Of a DNA stretch of 64,000 bases, positions 9,239 through 20,057 are shown piece by piece. Every line of letters starts with the position of its first letter. Position 1 is the first letter of the stretch. The position numbers were made by a program, and so were the translations under genes. The DNA lies in assembly GCA_031216915.1 (NCBI GenBank), contig CM062294.1, positions 166,487,455 through 166,551,454 on the forward strand. The letters are read 5' to 3'. A model generated the notes under the pieces. That model was given only the letters and a program-made list of their open reading frames with translations. It was not told where the DNA came from and ran no database searches. This DNA is from Pictodentalium vernedei. Taxonomy: Eukaryota > Mollusca > Scaphopoda > Dentaliida > Dentaliidae.

Positions 9239-12200
9239 TCACCCCCCCAGTCCGATGCCCTCGAGCTTTCGCCACATACCTTCCCTCCACACTCGGTCGT
9301 ACGCTTTTTTCACATCTAGAAATGCCAGAAACATCTTTTTCTTTTCAGCCTTTGTTGATTCTATCAGTTGGGTGAGTGTAAATAGGTGATCAGTGACTCT
9401 TCGTCCTTTCCTGAAACCATTTTGAATTTCTCCTAAAAAACCTTTCTCTTCAATAACTTCCTCTAGTCTACCGTATATGACCTTACAGAATACTTTTCCG
9501 ATGTTACTACTAACTGATATCCCCCTATAGTTATCTAGAACTTCCTTATCCCCCTTTTTGTGTATGAACGACACCTTACTTTCCCTCCACTCTCTGGGGA
9601 CCTCTTGCTTTCGCAGAGCCAGGTTGAAAAGGTTTGTCAGGACTTCAATAAGTGCCTCCCCTCCATTTTTGAGGAATTCGTTCGGAATTTCATCAGTCCC
9701 TCCCGCTTTACCATTTTTTAATTTCGAGACCACGTTCCGCACTTCTTCTGCCGTTATTTCGCTACATACACGATTGGATAGGTTCTCCTCCACCAGTGTA
9801 TTTCTTTTTGGTGGGGACCCACTGCCCCATCGCCTATCGTTTATCTTTTCCCAGTGCTTGACTAACTCTGAAGCGATACGGCCTTTATCTTCTGTATTTT
9901 CCCCATCCACTTTGATACTCTGTACACTACTTTTCCACCGTTTATTTACCCAGTTCCAAAATACGTTTGAGCTCGAACCCCCCGTTTTCTTTATTGTTCT
10001 GGCAAGACTGCAATTGCGCTCCTTCCTATTATTATTCTTTATCTTATTCACCTTTTTCCGTGCCAGTTCATATTCTCCTTTCATTAGTCTCGTGTCATTG
10101 TTATCCACCCCTTTAAGCTTCCTACTTCTTCTGTAAGCAGCGCATTTTACCTTCCTTTCTTTTATAGCCTTTTTCAGTCCCTCGTTAACCCTGTATCCAA
10201 GCTCTCTCGTTGGGACCCTCACCCTTCCTATACACTCCTTCCCTGCCTCTGTTAGGCTATTTACTATGCCATCTGAAATACTCTGGACATTTGCATCCCT
10301 AGGTATACAATCAAGATTTGGTTTTAGTTTTTCCCGAAACTGCTTCCAGTCGGCTCCTTGTTTTAGTCCCCAAACTTCCTTGAAGGTATTTCTGTCTCTA
10401 TTCGTCTTTTTGCCCATAATCTTAACTGTTATCAGGTTGTGATCACTACCCAAGTCATTTTTTCCCTCGTCATCTATTTCTACATCTATAACCTCCCTCC
10501 ATACGCCAATGTCAGTGAGTATATAATCAATTATTGTTTTCTTATCGTTCCTCTCCCAGGTCCATTTACCCTTACATTTCGCATCCCTGTTCAGGATCTT
10601 TAAACCAAGCTCTTTTGATAGGTCCAACATCTTCCTCCCATTCGTGTTAATTTTCCTATCACCTCCCTGTATGCCCTCCTCCTTATCCCCGATGTGCCCA
10701 TTGAAGTCCCCCATTAAGACAATACTGAACCCTCTGCTACCAAGCTCTGTGATATTCGATCTAAGAGTTGTATATATTGAATCATTCCACTCGGGCTTAC
10801 TTCCCTCCACTGCTAAGTATACAACACCAACGGCAACACTCCTGCTTCCTAACTTGATTTTTGCCCAGCCTATTTCGTTGGATACTGGAATCTGAGTCCT
10901 TGCTTCTGTGAGATCTGTAATCAATGAGGGCTGTAATTCCTCTTTAGCGTAGATGCCAACACCCCCACCCCGTTTCTGACCCTCAGTTCGCCCAGCTCCT
11001 ATCCACACGCAACCCTTTATCTGATCAATCCGCTCATCCCGTCGTATCCACGTCTCACTTAGACCCATTATATCGAAGTCTCCTTCGTCCATCATTGTTG
11101 ATATTTCGCTTACTTTCTTGTGCAGACCCTGGATGGTGCAGTACCCAAACTTAATGAATCTTTGTTTTTTTGTCATCACTGGCACATTATTATAACCCTG
11201 GTATGTCCCTGTATTGTGCATGTTTGTTGTTCTTCCTATGTTCCCAGCATTTGTGCCCCTCTGGGTTATCGGCTGTGGTCCCCTACCCCCCTTTTCTCCA
11301 AAAAAGGCCCAGCCACCTGTAGACAGGTCTGTACCCATCCTACTTAAATGCAATCCGTCTCGCCCATACAACTCTCCTTGTCCCCAGAATGAATCCCAGT
11401 GGTCAATGAAATGTACTCCCAAGTCTTTGCAGTGCTCTTCCAGCTCCTCGTTTAGTGCCATAATCCGTGAGTTCCTCTCATTCCCACCACCCATAACGGG
11501 GAGCACCCCTGAAACGATGATCCGAGCATTCCTGCTAAGTAGCTTACTAATTAGGTCCTTGTATGTGTCCACCAAACGAACTGATTTCCTCTCCTTGATG
11601 TTATTGGACCCCACATGTAATACCACTACCGGATCGGGCCCCGACCCAGCTACAATACCGTCCACTCTATCCCTCAGGTCCTCCACTTTAGCCCCCGGAA
11701 AGCACAGAACTGTTCTATTTTTACTGTCCGGACCACAGACAACCTTGTCGATCCCCCGAACTATGCTACTTCCCGCAACCACCAACTTACTTTTGGCCCT
11801 CGCCCTATTTATCTCCTCTACTCTTCTATTGTTTACAGCGTCCTCTTCCTCTCCAACAGCCCCACTCGGAATCAATATCGGTATCGGTATCTTTGACCTA
11901 GGATTACTCCTATCCTTGTCCCTCCGTCTCTTTCCAGGCCCTGAACTACCTGGACTACTCCCCTGGTCTTCCCCCGGATCCCTCCTCCTTTTTCCTGGCC
12001 TAGACCCCAAGCTACTATCTGTTGCAACTACCTCCATCTCCTCATCTGTCTCTTCCGAATCGAGCACATCAAATCTGTTTCTGGTGCTGCACTCCCCACT
12101 GCCTTTGGACTTTACACCCCTATCTACCTGCTTCTCTGGCCCCCCTTTCCTACCACTTTTGGTAGTCCATGCCAAACGCTTTACAGCATTGCTCCGGCCT

Positions 12201-12604
12201 GGGCCCCCCTCATCTGTCCTACGTACTTTTCTAGCAGCCCCCACCTCATCACCTACCTCATTCACATCAAAGGTTCTACCCCCATGTTTCCTCTTGGAAC
12301 CACCGACAACCTTCCATCCTTCTCGGAAAGCCACTTTCACAGGCGTAACTCCAGACAGCCCCGCCCTACCAAGTTTTCCCTTCAGCTCAGCAATCTCCCC
12401 CTCAAACTTAACAATTGTCTCAAGTAGGCGGAGGATTTCCTGACAGTTTGCACATACCTCTCCATATCCCATCGAGCGACAGTCCCCATACATCATAGAA
12501 CACTGTTTACAAACTTCAAGCCCAATATCGCCATCGGTGGCCCCCACCAACCCGGCTCTGACCGACACCCCCAGTGACCCTAGTGACCTCTGTCTGCACA
12601 CCAA
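9239..12604 (-). CDS. LINE polyprotein: zinc/coiled coil, SGNH, endonuclease, RT (N-part)
   Basis: A 1121-residue open frame. Residues ~30-60 hold CKQC...CRSMGYGEVCANC followed by a leucine-rich helix, a plausible zinc-binding coiled coil. Residues ~270-450 form an SGNH-hydrolase-like domain: block I VVAGSSIVRG with the candidate serine, block III HVGSNNI, block V DGLHLSRMG. Residues ~480-720 are the endonuclease (LSETWI, GDFNGHIGDKEEG, LGSDHNLITV). The RT then starts (DEIPNEFLKNGG, WRESKVSFIHKKGD, FRKGRRVTDHLF, FLDVKKAYDRVW). The frame ends at a run of seven G (about 9241-9247), after which the RT continues in the 8467-9234 frame. Confidence 0.92.
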   Translation of the reverse strand: MVCRQRSLGSLGVSVRAGLVGATDGDIGLEVCKQCSMMYGDCRSMGYGEVCANCQEILRLLETIVKFEGEIAELKGKLGRAGLSGVTPVKVAFREGWKVVGGSKRKHGGRTFDVNEVGDEVGAARKVRRTDEGGPGRSNAVKRLAWTTKSGRKGGPEKQVDRGVKSKGSGECSTRNRFDVLDSEETDEEMEVVATDSSLGSRPGKRRRDPGEDQGSSPGSSGPGKRRRDKDRSNPRSKIPIPILIPSGAVGEEEDAVNNRRVEEINRARAKSKLVVAGSSIVRGIDKVVCGPDSKNRTVLCFPGAKVEDLRDRVDGIVAGSGPDPVVVLHVGSNNIKERKSVRLVDTYKDLISKLLSRNARIIVSGVLPVMGGGNERNSRIMALNEELEEHCKDLGVHFIDHWDSFWGQGELYGRDGLHLSRMGTDLSTGGWAFFGEKGGRGPQPITQRGTNAGNIGRTTNMHNTGTYQGYNNVPVMTKKQRFIKFGYCTIQGLHKKVSEISTMMDEGDFDIMGLSETWIRRDERIDQIKGCVWIGAGRTEGQKRGGGVGIYAKEELQPSLITDLTEARTQIPVSNEIGWAKIKLGSRSVAVGVVYLAVEGSKPEWNDSIYTTLRSNITELGSRGFSIVLMGDFNGHIGDKEEGIQGGDRKINTNGRKMLDLSKELGLKILNRDAKCKGKWTWERNDKKTIIDYILTDIGVWREVIDVEIDDEGKNDLGSDHNLITVKIMGKKTNRDRNTFKEVWGLKQGADWKQFREKLKPNLDCIPRDANVQSISDGIVNSLTEAGKECIGRVRVPTRELGYRVNEGLKKAIKERKVKCAAYRRSRKLKGVDNNDTRLMKGEYELARKKVNKIKNNNRKERNCSLARTIKKTGGSSSNVFWNWVNKRWKSSVQSIKVDGENTEDKGRIASELVKHWEKINDRRWGSGSPPKRNTLVEENLSNRVCSEITAEEVRNVVSKLKNGKAGGTDEIPNEFLKNGGEALIEVLTNLFNLALRKQEVPREWRESKVSFIHKKGDKEVLDNYRGISVSSNIGKVFCKVIYGRLEEVIEEKGFLGEIQNGFRKGRRVTDHLFTLTQLIESTKAEKKKMFLAFLDVKKAYDRVWREGMWRKLEGIGLGG

Positions 12605-12740
12605 TACTTACCCCGTTGGCACCGTTGACCTGGACCGCGATATTACACGTACTTACCTCCATACTTACCTCCGTCTGAACAGACTTGCTCGCCATCATGA
12701 AGACAAAATTACGCGATCGGACAGGGAAAATTGTAAACAC
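12516..12740 (-). CDS. N-terminal segment of the copy B polyprotein
   Basis: A 74-codon frame begins the coding region of copy B. It contains three similar short motifs, KSVQTEV, IAVQVNG and IGVQTEV, spaced about 14-20 residues apart, resembling dynein light chain LC8-binding motifs (inference). It runs alongside the start of the 1121-codon frame. A one-base indel in one of the C5 runs around 12541-12571 would make them continuous, so this is probably the true N-terminus rather than a separate gene. Confidence 0.55.
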   Translation of the reverse strand: MFTIFPVRSRNFVFMMASKSVQTEVSMEVSTCNIAVQVNGANGVSIGVQTEVTRVTGGVGQSRVGGGHRWRYWA

Positions 12741-12790
12741 GCGACAAAAGGCAACACGACGAACCGTTCGACAACTTAGCGCTCACAGTT

Positions 12791-13209
12791 TTATTTAAGA
12801 CCTCCTAACTTTGTCTCACTTACTATACTAAACTAACTCCCCACAAAGTTGAATAAAATAACCTGAAAATGAAATATATATGATTAGTAAACAATAAAAA
12901 TACTTAATTTCGATTCGTAACCAAGGAGACTTCTGTATACTTGCGGATCCAATTCAGTGTAAATAAATTTAATACGACCACAGACGACATTCCTCCTTGA
13001 CACGCAAGAACCATTTATATATAAATAAGAGATTACCTTATACAACACATGCAACTATCCTTGATCATACAATAACACAAAATCAGAGAACAATTCTTAT
13101 TTACTATGGTAAAGAAGTTGGGTACTTAAGGTGCTATATAACTAATGGAGTTTTGTTGTTTGTTTTTGAAATTCCCACCTCTTATATTCCTTAGGTTCGC
13201 GTTGAATAT
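12791..13209. other. AT-rich flank of copy B
   Basis: Contains a segment (about 13030-13125, CCTTATACAACACATGCAACT onward) that recurs in diverged form at about 14218-14300. No coding signal. Confidence 0.5.
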
Positions 13210-13935
13210 GCATAAATTGTACATTAGCATGAGGGTGGAGATGTGTGGGGCAGGGGACATATGTGTGATTGCCTCATGTAGTTGACCGCGGGCACCGCTG
13301 GTTCCTGGAGGTCTGCTGCCCTGTTCGTGCCAGGACAAATAGTAAAATGGTGTGTCACAGAAGCAACTTAGGGCCCGATGTGCTTCACATGTCCAGGAGC
13401 AAAGCTGGGGCATCGAAATTCTTCGGAACGCAGCGACGGAGCTGCATGGTGGTAAATTCCAAAACTATCGCCTTTGTTGACATCGTAAATTACTTTCGAT
13501 TTCCTGTCAACGTCATCGGACGGAAAAAGCATCGATTTTCAACGCCGCCTAAAATCAAATAATGAGAAAGATGGCCTTAGTACAGCATACTATAATATAG
13601 AGACTGTACGTTTGTCATATTCTATGCAAGGTATCATGACATTAGTTGAAATTTCTTAGAATTACGATTTTACTTTTCGATGGAAATAATTCGTGCTATC
13701 GAGTGATTTACGCATGTCCGTGGAACACGGATTCTGAATTGTTTTGAATGCCTGGTTTTGTTCTTGGATGTGTAAGGCGCATTTGGCCGCAGGTTGTTCT
13801 CGTGAAGTGTTATTGTGTTATCGGTTCTGGTGCGAATGTGGTAGTGGGTTTCAGGGAGCCACTGGTGCCTGCTGTCAGCTCTATGAGTTGATTTCATATA
13901 TTTATCGTGACTTGTGCCTCCCAACCTTCATTTTG
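13210..13935. repeat. Inverted pair of a ~230 bp repeat
   Basis: The segment at about 13270-13480 (plus) and the one at about 13695-13915 (minus) are diverged copies in opposite orientation. Translations align: RGHRWFLEVCCPVRARTNSK against SRHQWLPETHYHIRTRTDNT. The aligned frames stay open, but I recognise no protein family. It could be a decayed foldback element or two inverted insertions. Confidence 0.6.
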
Positions 13936-13996
13936 ATGTGTGGTTAGTGTTTATTTGGTTTGAATTTGGGGAATGTCAGAGGTGGGAGATTCAAAG

Positions 13997-14520
13997 TGGA
14001 CATGGCTTCCTTCCTCAAATAACACCTTAATTGACTTACTCATCTTTATTCTAACCCAGTTTTCATCATTCTTTATCACTTTTTTGGCGCATTAGGTCAT
14101 GCATATTACTTCAAATGCGGAATCTCGCTAAAGTAAGGAGTGGTACACACGTTTAGCCGGAGTTGTTTTATCCCTCCAACCCCCTTCACACGCAGGAAAC
14201 ATTTCTAAGAGGCCTACCTTATACAGCACATACAACTATCCTTGATCCAACGAGAAGACAGGCTAAGGAGCAGTGCTTACCAACTATGGTGAAGAAGTTG
14301 CGCACTTATTTTACTTACTTATTCTTATTCTAACCTTTTTTCATCTTTCTTTATCATTTTTTGTAGCTCATCAGGACATGCAAATTACTTCAAATGCTCG
14401 CTAAAGTAAGAAGTGATACACCCGTTTAGCCTTAGTTGTTTAACCCCCCCCCCCTTCCCCCTTCTTAAGCAGAGTAAGGAAGAGGTATAATGAGAAACCC
14501 CGTCCCTCCGTTCCACTAAC
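13997..14520 (+). repeat. Tandem duplication, ~270 bp unit
   Basis: The block TTACTTACTCATCTTTATTC...CGCTAAAGTAAGGAGTG...CGTTTAGCC at about 14032-14175 is repeated with changes at about 14310-14440. An intervening block (CTTATACAGCACATACAACT) matches a third partial copy near 13030. The second copy ends in an 11-nt C run. Confidence 0.7.
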
Positions 14521-14892
14521 CGTCCGTCAGTCCGGAAATCTGATTATGGGATATCATGAACAATAGTTATCAAAATACGGCCTCCAATTATTGTGGTAGT
14601 TTACTTTACATAAACAGTGTCTTGGTCCGTTCCAATTACCTGACGAAATTACAGAGTTATTGCCCTTTATTTTTATTCTGCCAAATCTTCACGAACAGTA
14701 GACGCGGATCAAAAATAAAATTGATATCTTTGTTTTTCCAAGCTCTCTTTCGATTTAAAAACAACAGTAATTTTTCAATGAAACGAATTATGGAATTTTT
14801 GTTTGTCGAACCTCACGTCAAGTCTTATTATGGAGACAACAGCATGTACAAAAAACACCAGACCCCGACACATTTTGCTAGTACGCCCTCTC

Positions 14893-15104
14893 TTAACCCT
14901 TTGAACTCTAGTGGTATCTGCCACGCCAGTTTAATGGCAGCAATTAAAATGAGACCATGTTCATTATTTGGGGTAGACCAATCAATATTTTCAACGAAAA
15001 TATTAATTGTTATACCCCACATATTTACTGAACAGCCATCCTATATAATGGCGTTATGACGTATCATGTTCTTGGCCGAAAAAGCGGCGCTTGGGTTCAA
15101 ATGG
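14893..15104. mobile_element. TTAA MITE, family 2 (short copy)
   Basis: Begins TTAACCCTTTGAACTC and ends GGGTTCAA with the last bases degraded, enclosing about 210 bp with no gene. The left half matches 25537-25660 and the right half matches 62449-62542, which supplies the intact right border TCAAAGGGTTAA. TTAA flanks and the CCCTTT start suggest mobilisation by a piggyBac-like transposase. Confidence 0.75.
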
Positions 15105-15207
15105 ATAATGTTTCGTATGGGTCCCAAAATTACGTTGACTTCGTGAAAAGTAAGAGTGGCATGCCCATTGACGGTTCCATTTTACTTATATTTTACATAT
15201 TTATGTC

Positions 15208-15580
15208 GGGGGCGCGGTGGCTCAGTTGGTAGAGGTGCAGGCTGCAAGCCGAGAGGTCCTCGGTTCGAATCCCACCTGCGGCAACCGCGTTGTGTCCTTG
15301 GGCAAGACACTTCACCCCGATTGCCTACATGGGGGCACGATGACGCTGTGTACTGAGGCGTACTGCACGTCGATGGTGCGCATGTCTTCAACCAATCTAA
15401 CCCTGCCTGTGCTGCGGTGCAGAGTTCAGAGTTACGATGTTGGAGAGCTGACAGCTGCTCGTCGTTGCTCGGTGGTTCTCTCCGGGTACTCCGGCTTCCT
15501 CCACCCGTAAAACTGTCACGGTCACGATTAGCCATTGTGCATAAGTATGTGACCTTAAACACCAACAAATAAATAAATAA
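15208..15580 (+). mobile_element. tRNA-derived SINE (family 1), full length
   Basis: The head GGGGGCGCGGTGGCTCAGTTGG has A-box character, and GGTTCGAATCC is a perfect B box. The body contains TTGTGTCCTTGGGCAAGACA, a core found in widespread metazoan SINEs (possibly the Meta-domain, from memory), and the tail is (AAATA)n. It is flanked by TACATATTTATGTC at 15194-15207 and 15581-15594, a 14-bp target duplication. Confidence 0.9.
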
Positions 15581-15594
15581 TACATATTTATGTC

Positions 15595-15869
15595 GGACTC
15601 CCGCGTTGTGTCCTTGGGCAAGGCACTTAACCCCGACTACCCACATGGGGGCACTATGACGCCGTGTACTAAGTCGTACTGCACGTCTGCATGTCTTCAA
15701 CTAATCTGACCCTGCCTGTGCTGCAGTGCGGAGTTACGATGTTGGGAAGCTGGCAGCTGCTCGGTGCTTCTCTCCGGGTACTCCGGCTTCCTCCACCCGT
15801 AAAACTGACACGGTAATGATTAGCCATTGTGCATAAGTATGTGACCTTAAACACCAATAAATAAATAAA
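15595..15869 (+). mobile_element. SINE family 1, headless copy
   Basis: Starts at CCGCGTTGTGTCCTTGGG, lacks the tRNA-like head, and ends in AAATAAATAAAT followed by a third copy of TACATATTTATGT at 15870-15882. It shares its target motif with the SINE immediately to its left. Confidence 0.88.
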
Positions 15870-15882
15870 TACATATTTATGT

Positions 15883-16739
15883 AAAATATGGACATTTATT
15901 TAGTTATTGGTATCTAAAGTCACATTCAGCAAAATGCCGAATGTGTCCAGCAAAATGCTGAATGTGTCCTTTGATACCGATAAGTGAATAAATGTCTGTG
16001 TGATTGTTTGAACCGTAAACATTGAACTTTACTAAAATTTAATAAAGCAGCCTTATATTAACACTTATTTTGATAAGATTAAAGATTAAAAGTCATCTTG
16101 AACTGTCGCAAACTGAGCCAGTTAATGCTCGTTGTGAATTTCGCTTTACTATAACTGTTATACTAACTTCGTCAGATTGCATGGCATTTAGCATAATGGG
16201 ATAGATGGATCGCGTCCGTTTATACATCCCCATTAATGATACGTATGTGTTTGTGTCTGAATGATTTGGTTCCTATAACCATATTCCGCAGCCCAGCTAC
16301 CAGGACGAAAAGGCCGGTTTCTCACGTACATGTATATATAAATGTTACACGAATGTACAATTTCTGTGACCTTATTCCCTGGAAAAAGAAAGGAGTTTTT
16401 GTTTCAGAATCTTAATAATAATTGTTCATCATGTGTATATATCTGTCGCACGTTCCTGACATCAAAATTCTGTTCCACGTGCAAGATAACTTTTTCTTAA
16501 TAATAACCATGCCTGGTCTAACCCATAAATTGATTGCTCATACCTATAAAAAGTCCCACATAAATGTGCTTTCGTTGATCTGTTGGACCAACACGACTAA
16601 CAATCCTACGCTTGATGACATCCAGAATGCCGATGCTTTTGACTTCATCTCTAAATTCAATGGGACACTCTCTACAAGTACTATACACCTGAGCAAGAGC
16701 AATTCGAAGATAATATATCCAGCCAAAGTAAATCCCTCT
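15883..16739. other. No gene seen
   Basis: A short repeat with two CAGCAAAATG units (about 15926-15968) is the only structure. Small frames here look random. Confidence 0.45.
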
Positions 16740-19700
16740 CCTTCTTCAATATCAACTGCGTAGTCTAAATGCGAATTTCGAAAATCTCCGAAATTAATTG
16801 TGCGATCTACAGTCTGATAGAGACTTATTTGTTGTAATAGGTCTGACTGAAATATTTAACCCCAGAGCTATGTGCAACGAACTTGATGCTATCACACTCT
16901 TATTTGCAACACACGACCCGACAATGATGATGGAAGAGGTGGTGCTGGTTTATTTGTAAAAGATAATATGTCCTTCAAAATACGCAATGATCTTCCAGTC
17001 TTTATCCATCATATCTTTGAATTATTATTCCTAGAAATCACTGGCAGAAATAAATGTATAATAGGTTTAATCTATAGACCAAATACTGCACTTATATAGA
17101 TTTTCGGTTCAACGGTTTTCTTACCGAATTATTTCGACTATTGGATATAATAAATTCCGAAAAAAGTCTTATCTCTTTGGCGACTTTACTCTTGATCTCC
17201 TAAACTTCAATGGTCACACTAAGACTAACTCTTATATAGATTCTCGGTCAAGTACACGTTTCTGCAGCTATCTGCCAGCTATCTCAAGACCACTTCACCA
17301 ACATTAATCGATCACATATTTAGCAACAATCCTAACCCATGTGAATCAGGAATTGTAATTACCGATGTTAGCGACCACTTCGCAACATTTTACGAGGACA
17401 AAAGCAACTGCCCAGTCCACTCAACTCAAACCAATAAACGCGTGCCCGAATAGAGCGTATGTCCTTTTCTTTTCCTCGATAAATTCTATTGTCTCTCTGA
17501 CAGAGCTTTCCTATTGGAAGTGAGATTATCTCCGAAGAAATGCATAAAATGTGAACCATGGATGACGCGTGGCCTCTTACAATCGTATTTGAACAAAAAT
17601 AAATTGTATGCTAGAAAGATAAATTCCCCAACCCCCTCAAAACACCACTGAATACAAAGACTATTGTCGGATTTTCAACCGACTGAAAAGAACTAGTAAA
17701 CCTGATTATTACACCGATACCCTACTCTCAAACAAAAATAACATTAAAAAAACTGGAAAATTTTGCGTAAAGCAATTAGCAAAACTGAACAACCGCCACA
17801 CTGCCGTCTTCCTGTCGTGTTGACAACGACGAACTAACCGACCCTAGATTGATTGCCGATAGATTTTATACCTTTTGTAAGCATATGTAAATCAATTAGT
17901 GGCAAAATACCGTCGTCAAACTGTCATTTCTCGGACTACATTGGCAACATCAATGCGAAATATTTCTTCATATCACCCACCAACGTGCAGATAGTAATTA
18001 TCTGTGTTAATAGCATTCGAAGAAAGGCAACAAAAGATTGCGATAACTTGTCGAGTAAGTTTTTAAAAGAGACCATCTCCGAGGTGGCAAATTCGCTAAC
18101 TGACGTAACTACTGTTGTAGTACCAAGCAAATTAAACCTATTTTCAATTCCGGCGATCCGCATGTATTCAATAACCACCGACTCATTAGTATTCTTCCTG
18201 CATTCTCAACAGTACTTGCAAAATGTATGTATTCACGTTTATCCAGTTTCTTAGATGACCAAAAGACTGTATATAAGTATCAATTTGGGTTTAGAAAACA
18301 CCATTCAACCGTGCATCCTATACTTCACCTAATCAACAGCGTTGGTGAAGCAAACGATAAAACAACTAAAGATGGGACTATTTCGGTTTTTCTAGATTTT
18401 GCGAAATCTTTCGATAGCACTGACAATAACATTCTGCTAAAGAAACTGGCATATTATGGCATTCGAGGGCTAGCGAATTCCTGAATTTAAGGATTATTTA
18501 ACAATAATAAACCAATCTGTTTCTTTCCATAATGAGGTATCTGACAAAAAAAAAATCATCACAGGTGTACACCAGGGTTCTCTCCTCGGGTCCATTTTAT
18601 TTGTACTAAATATCAACGACATCAGCAAATCGACTTTGTTAAAAGTCTTGTCGTTCGCAGATGGCACAACAGCGCATGCAGCTAGTAATAGCGTCGATAC
18701 TCTTAAAAAATACAAGTTATATAGCATAAGTGAGTGGTGCTCTGCGAAAAAGTTAGCTCTAAACGCTACTAAATCCAAATTCATCGATCCCCAAAATGAT
18801 TGATATAGTGCGAGAGGCAAGAGCATATCATTGAATAATACAAATATTGCACTAGTGGGTAAAAATCAAGAGGAAACGATATCTAAATTTCTCGGTATTC
18901 ATATGGATGAAAATCTCAAACTCAAGCAACACGTCTCCCCCTTATGCTTGAATATAACCAGGGCTACTTTTGCCATAAATCGGGCTACAAAATTTCTTTC
19001 CAGAGTAGCGCTAAGATTATTGTACTTCTCTCTGACCCAAAGTCACTTAGTTTATGGAATACAAGTGTGGGGACACGCTATAGCCACAAATAGGATCCTC
19101 GGTCTGCAAAAAAGCTATTCGAGTGATAACGAAACGATCAAACGATCCTATACTTCACACATCGATCCACTTTTCATAAGCTGTGGTACACTAAAATTCA
19201 GAGATCTACATACCATACATACATACTCTCCTGTTCAATCATGATTCGTTTAATAATAAACTACCCGAGTCCTTCGATAACACATTTGAATTTTATACAA
19301 ATCTGTCTGGCGTGAATAAAGAACAGTCCGGTAATACACACACATGAAAACCCAGAACTTGCTTCTCGACCGAACTCCAGTTCCATTCTTCCCCGTGGAT
19401 TTGGAATAACATTGAACCATCAGTACGGCGCCTCAATAGATCTTCCATTTCGCCTGGATCTCCACATTCAGATTTCAACATTCTAGAATCTAGGCTTTGT
19501 TGATCAGACCATGCACTTTTTGCAATTTCTGTAATGCAATTTGTGTAATACTTTGGCCCCCTTACCTTGCGCAATGACCGTCTCTGGCCTGCACTGATTG
19601 TAAAGATCGCGATGCGGGTTTTATTCTTTTTTGTTCTTGCCTCCGACACGGGGCCCATGGTTTCCCACCGGAGTAAGCTCACTGGGTCATTCCGTTGGGT

Positions 19701-20057
19701 GTCATGGCCTTGTCCCTGGGGCTAGGATTGAAAGTCGAAAGACAAAATAGATGGAAATCCTATTTAAGATTTAAGTGCATTTCTTGTGAAAACAACGTTC
19801 TATTTGCGTTAGGTTTAATAATTACATAATTATGTAATACAAGTTACCCTCATGAATCCCGTAAGGATGCAAATTATTTGCAATTTTAATCTCAGAATGA
19901 ATTATCTTTTAATATGGGAATGGCAGGAAGACAGCCCCCAGGGCTATGCTGTTTCTATGCAGTGTACCCTTTATTTCTGTACATTTCTGCAAATTGTGTG
20001 TAATACTCCATGTGAACGTATACTGCAAAATAAATTTCATTTCATTTTACGGTTGTA
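16740..20057 (+). mobile_element. Decayed CR1/Jockey-group LINE
   Basis: Endonuclease remnants run from about 16840 (VIGLTEIFN) through GLFVKDN and IIGLIYRPNTA near 17070, then SDHFATFYEDKS near 17370. RT blocks follow at 18200-18480 (QFGFRKHHSTVH, VFLDFAKSFDS, LAYYGIRGL) and 18560-18660 (GVHQGSLLGSILF, LSFADGTT, where the catalytic FADD second aspartate is Gly). The thumb and connection region lies at 18840-19240. A probable 3' UTR with AAATAAATTTCATTTCATTTT closes near 20057, similar to sequence at 22120-22160. A foreign-looking segment at about 19290-19690 interrupts it. Many stops. Confidence 0.75.
18200..19245 (+). pseudogene. RT domain of the 16.7-20.1 kb LINE
   Basis: Three frames together cover RT motifs 2a to thumb. 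FGFRKHHSTVHPILHLINSV and FLDFAKSFDST are typical of Jockey/CR1-group RTs. The active site reads FADGT instead of FADDT, a loss of the second catalytic aspartate. The C-terminal frame (18831-19244) has KFLGIHMDENLKLKQHV and LVYGIQVWGHA, the standard post-RT block. At least two frameshifts. Confidence 0.82.

Larger units (their letters stand above)
7717..12790 (-). mobile_element. Near full-length non-LTR retrotransposon copy B
   Basis: About 5 kb on the minus strand. The 3' end (low coordinate) has the (ATT)n tail and GCGACAAATCAGCGGC box shared with copies A and C. The 5' end lies somewhere around 12.75-12.8 kb. The order is a zinc-binding coiled-coil N-terminus, a low-complexity Gly/Arg/Ser region, an SGNH-like domain, an endonuclease, the RT and a zinc-motif tail, apparently one long polyprotein. 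The frame changes only near 12.55, 9.24 and 8.48 kb. At least the last two lie at G/C homopolymers, so the copy may be recent, with slippage or sequencing indels. Confidence 0.93.

Noticed and set aside
11214..12443. 409-codon plus-strand ORF rich in Ser, Pro and Leu
   Set aside because: It is the complement of the LINE copy B coding frame. Low-complexity Gly/Arg/Ser codons on one strand create an open frame on the other.
15182..15700. 172-codon minus ORF and other frames over the SINEs
   Set aside because: They arise from SINE sequence read in antisense, and the same peptides recur wherever the SINE is present.
19293..19682. 129-codon minus ORF as a real gene
   Set aside because: No family motif, sits in decayed LINE sequence, and may be an inserted repeat. 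Not supportable.
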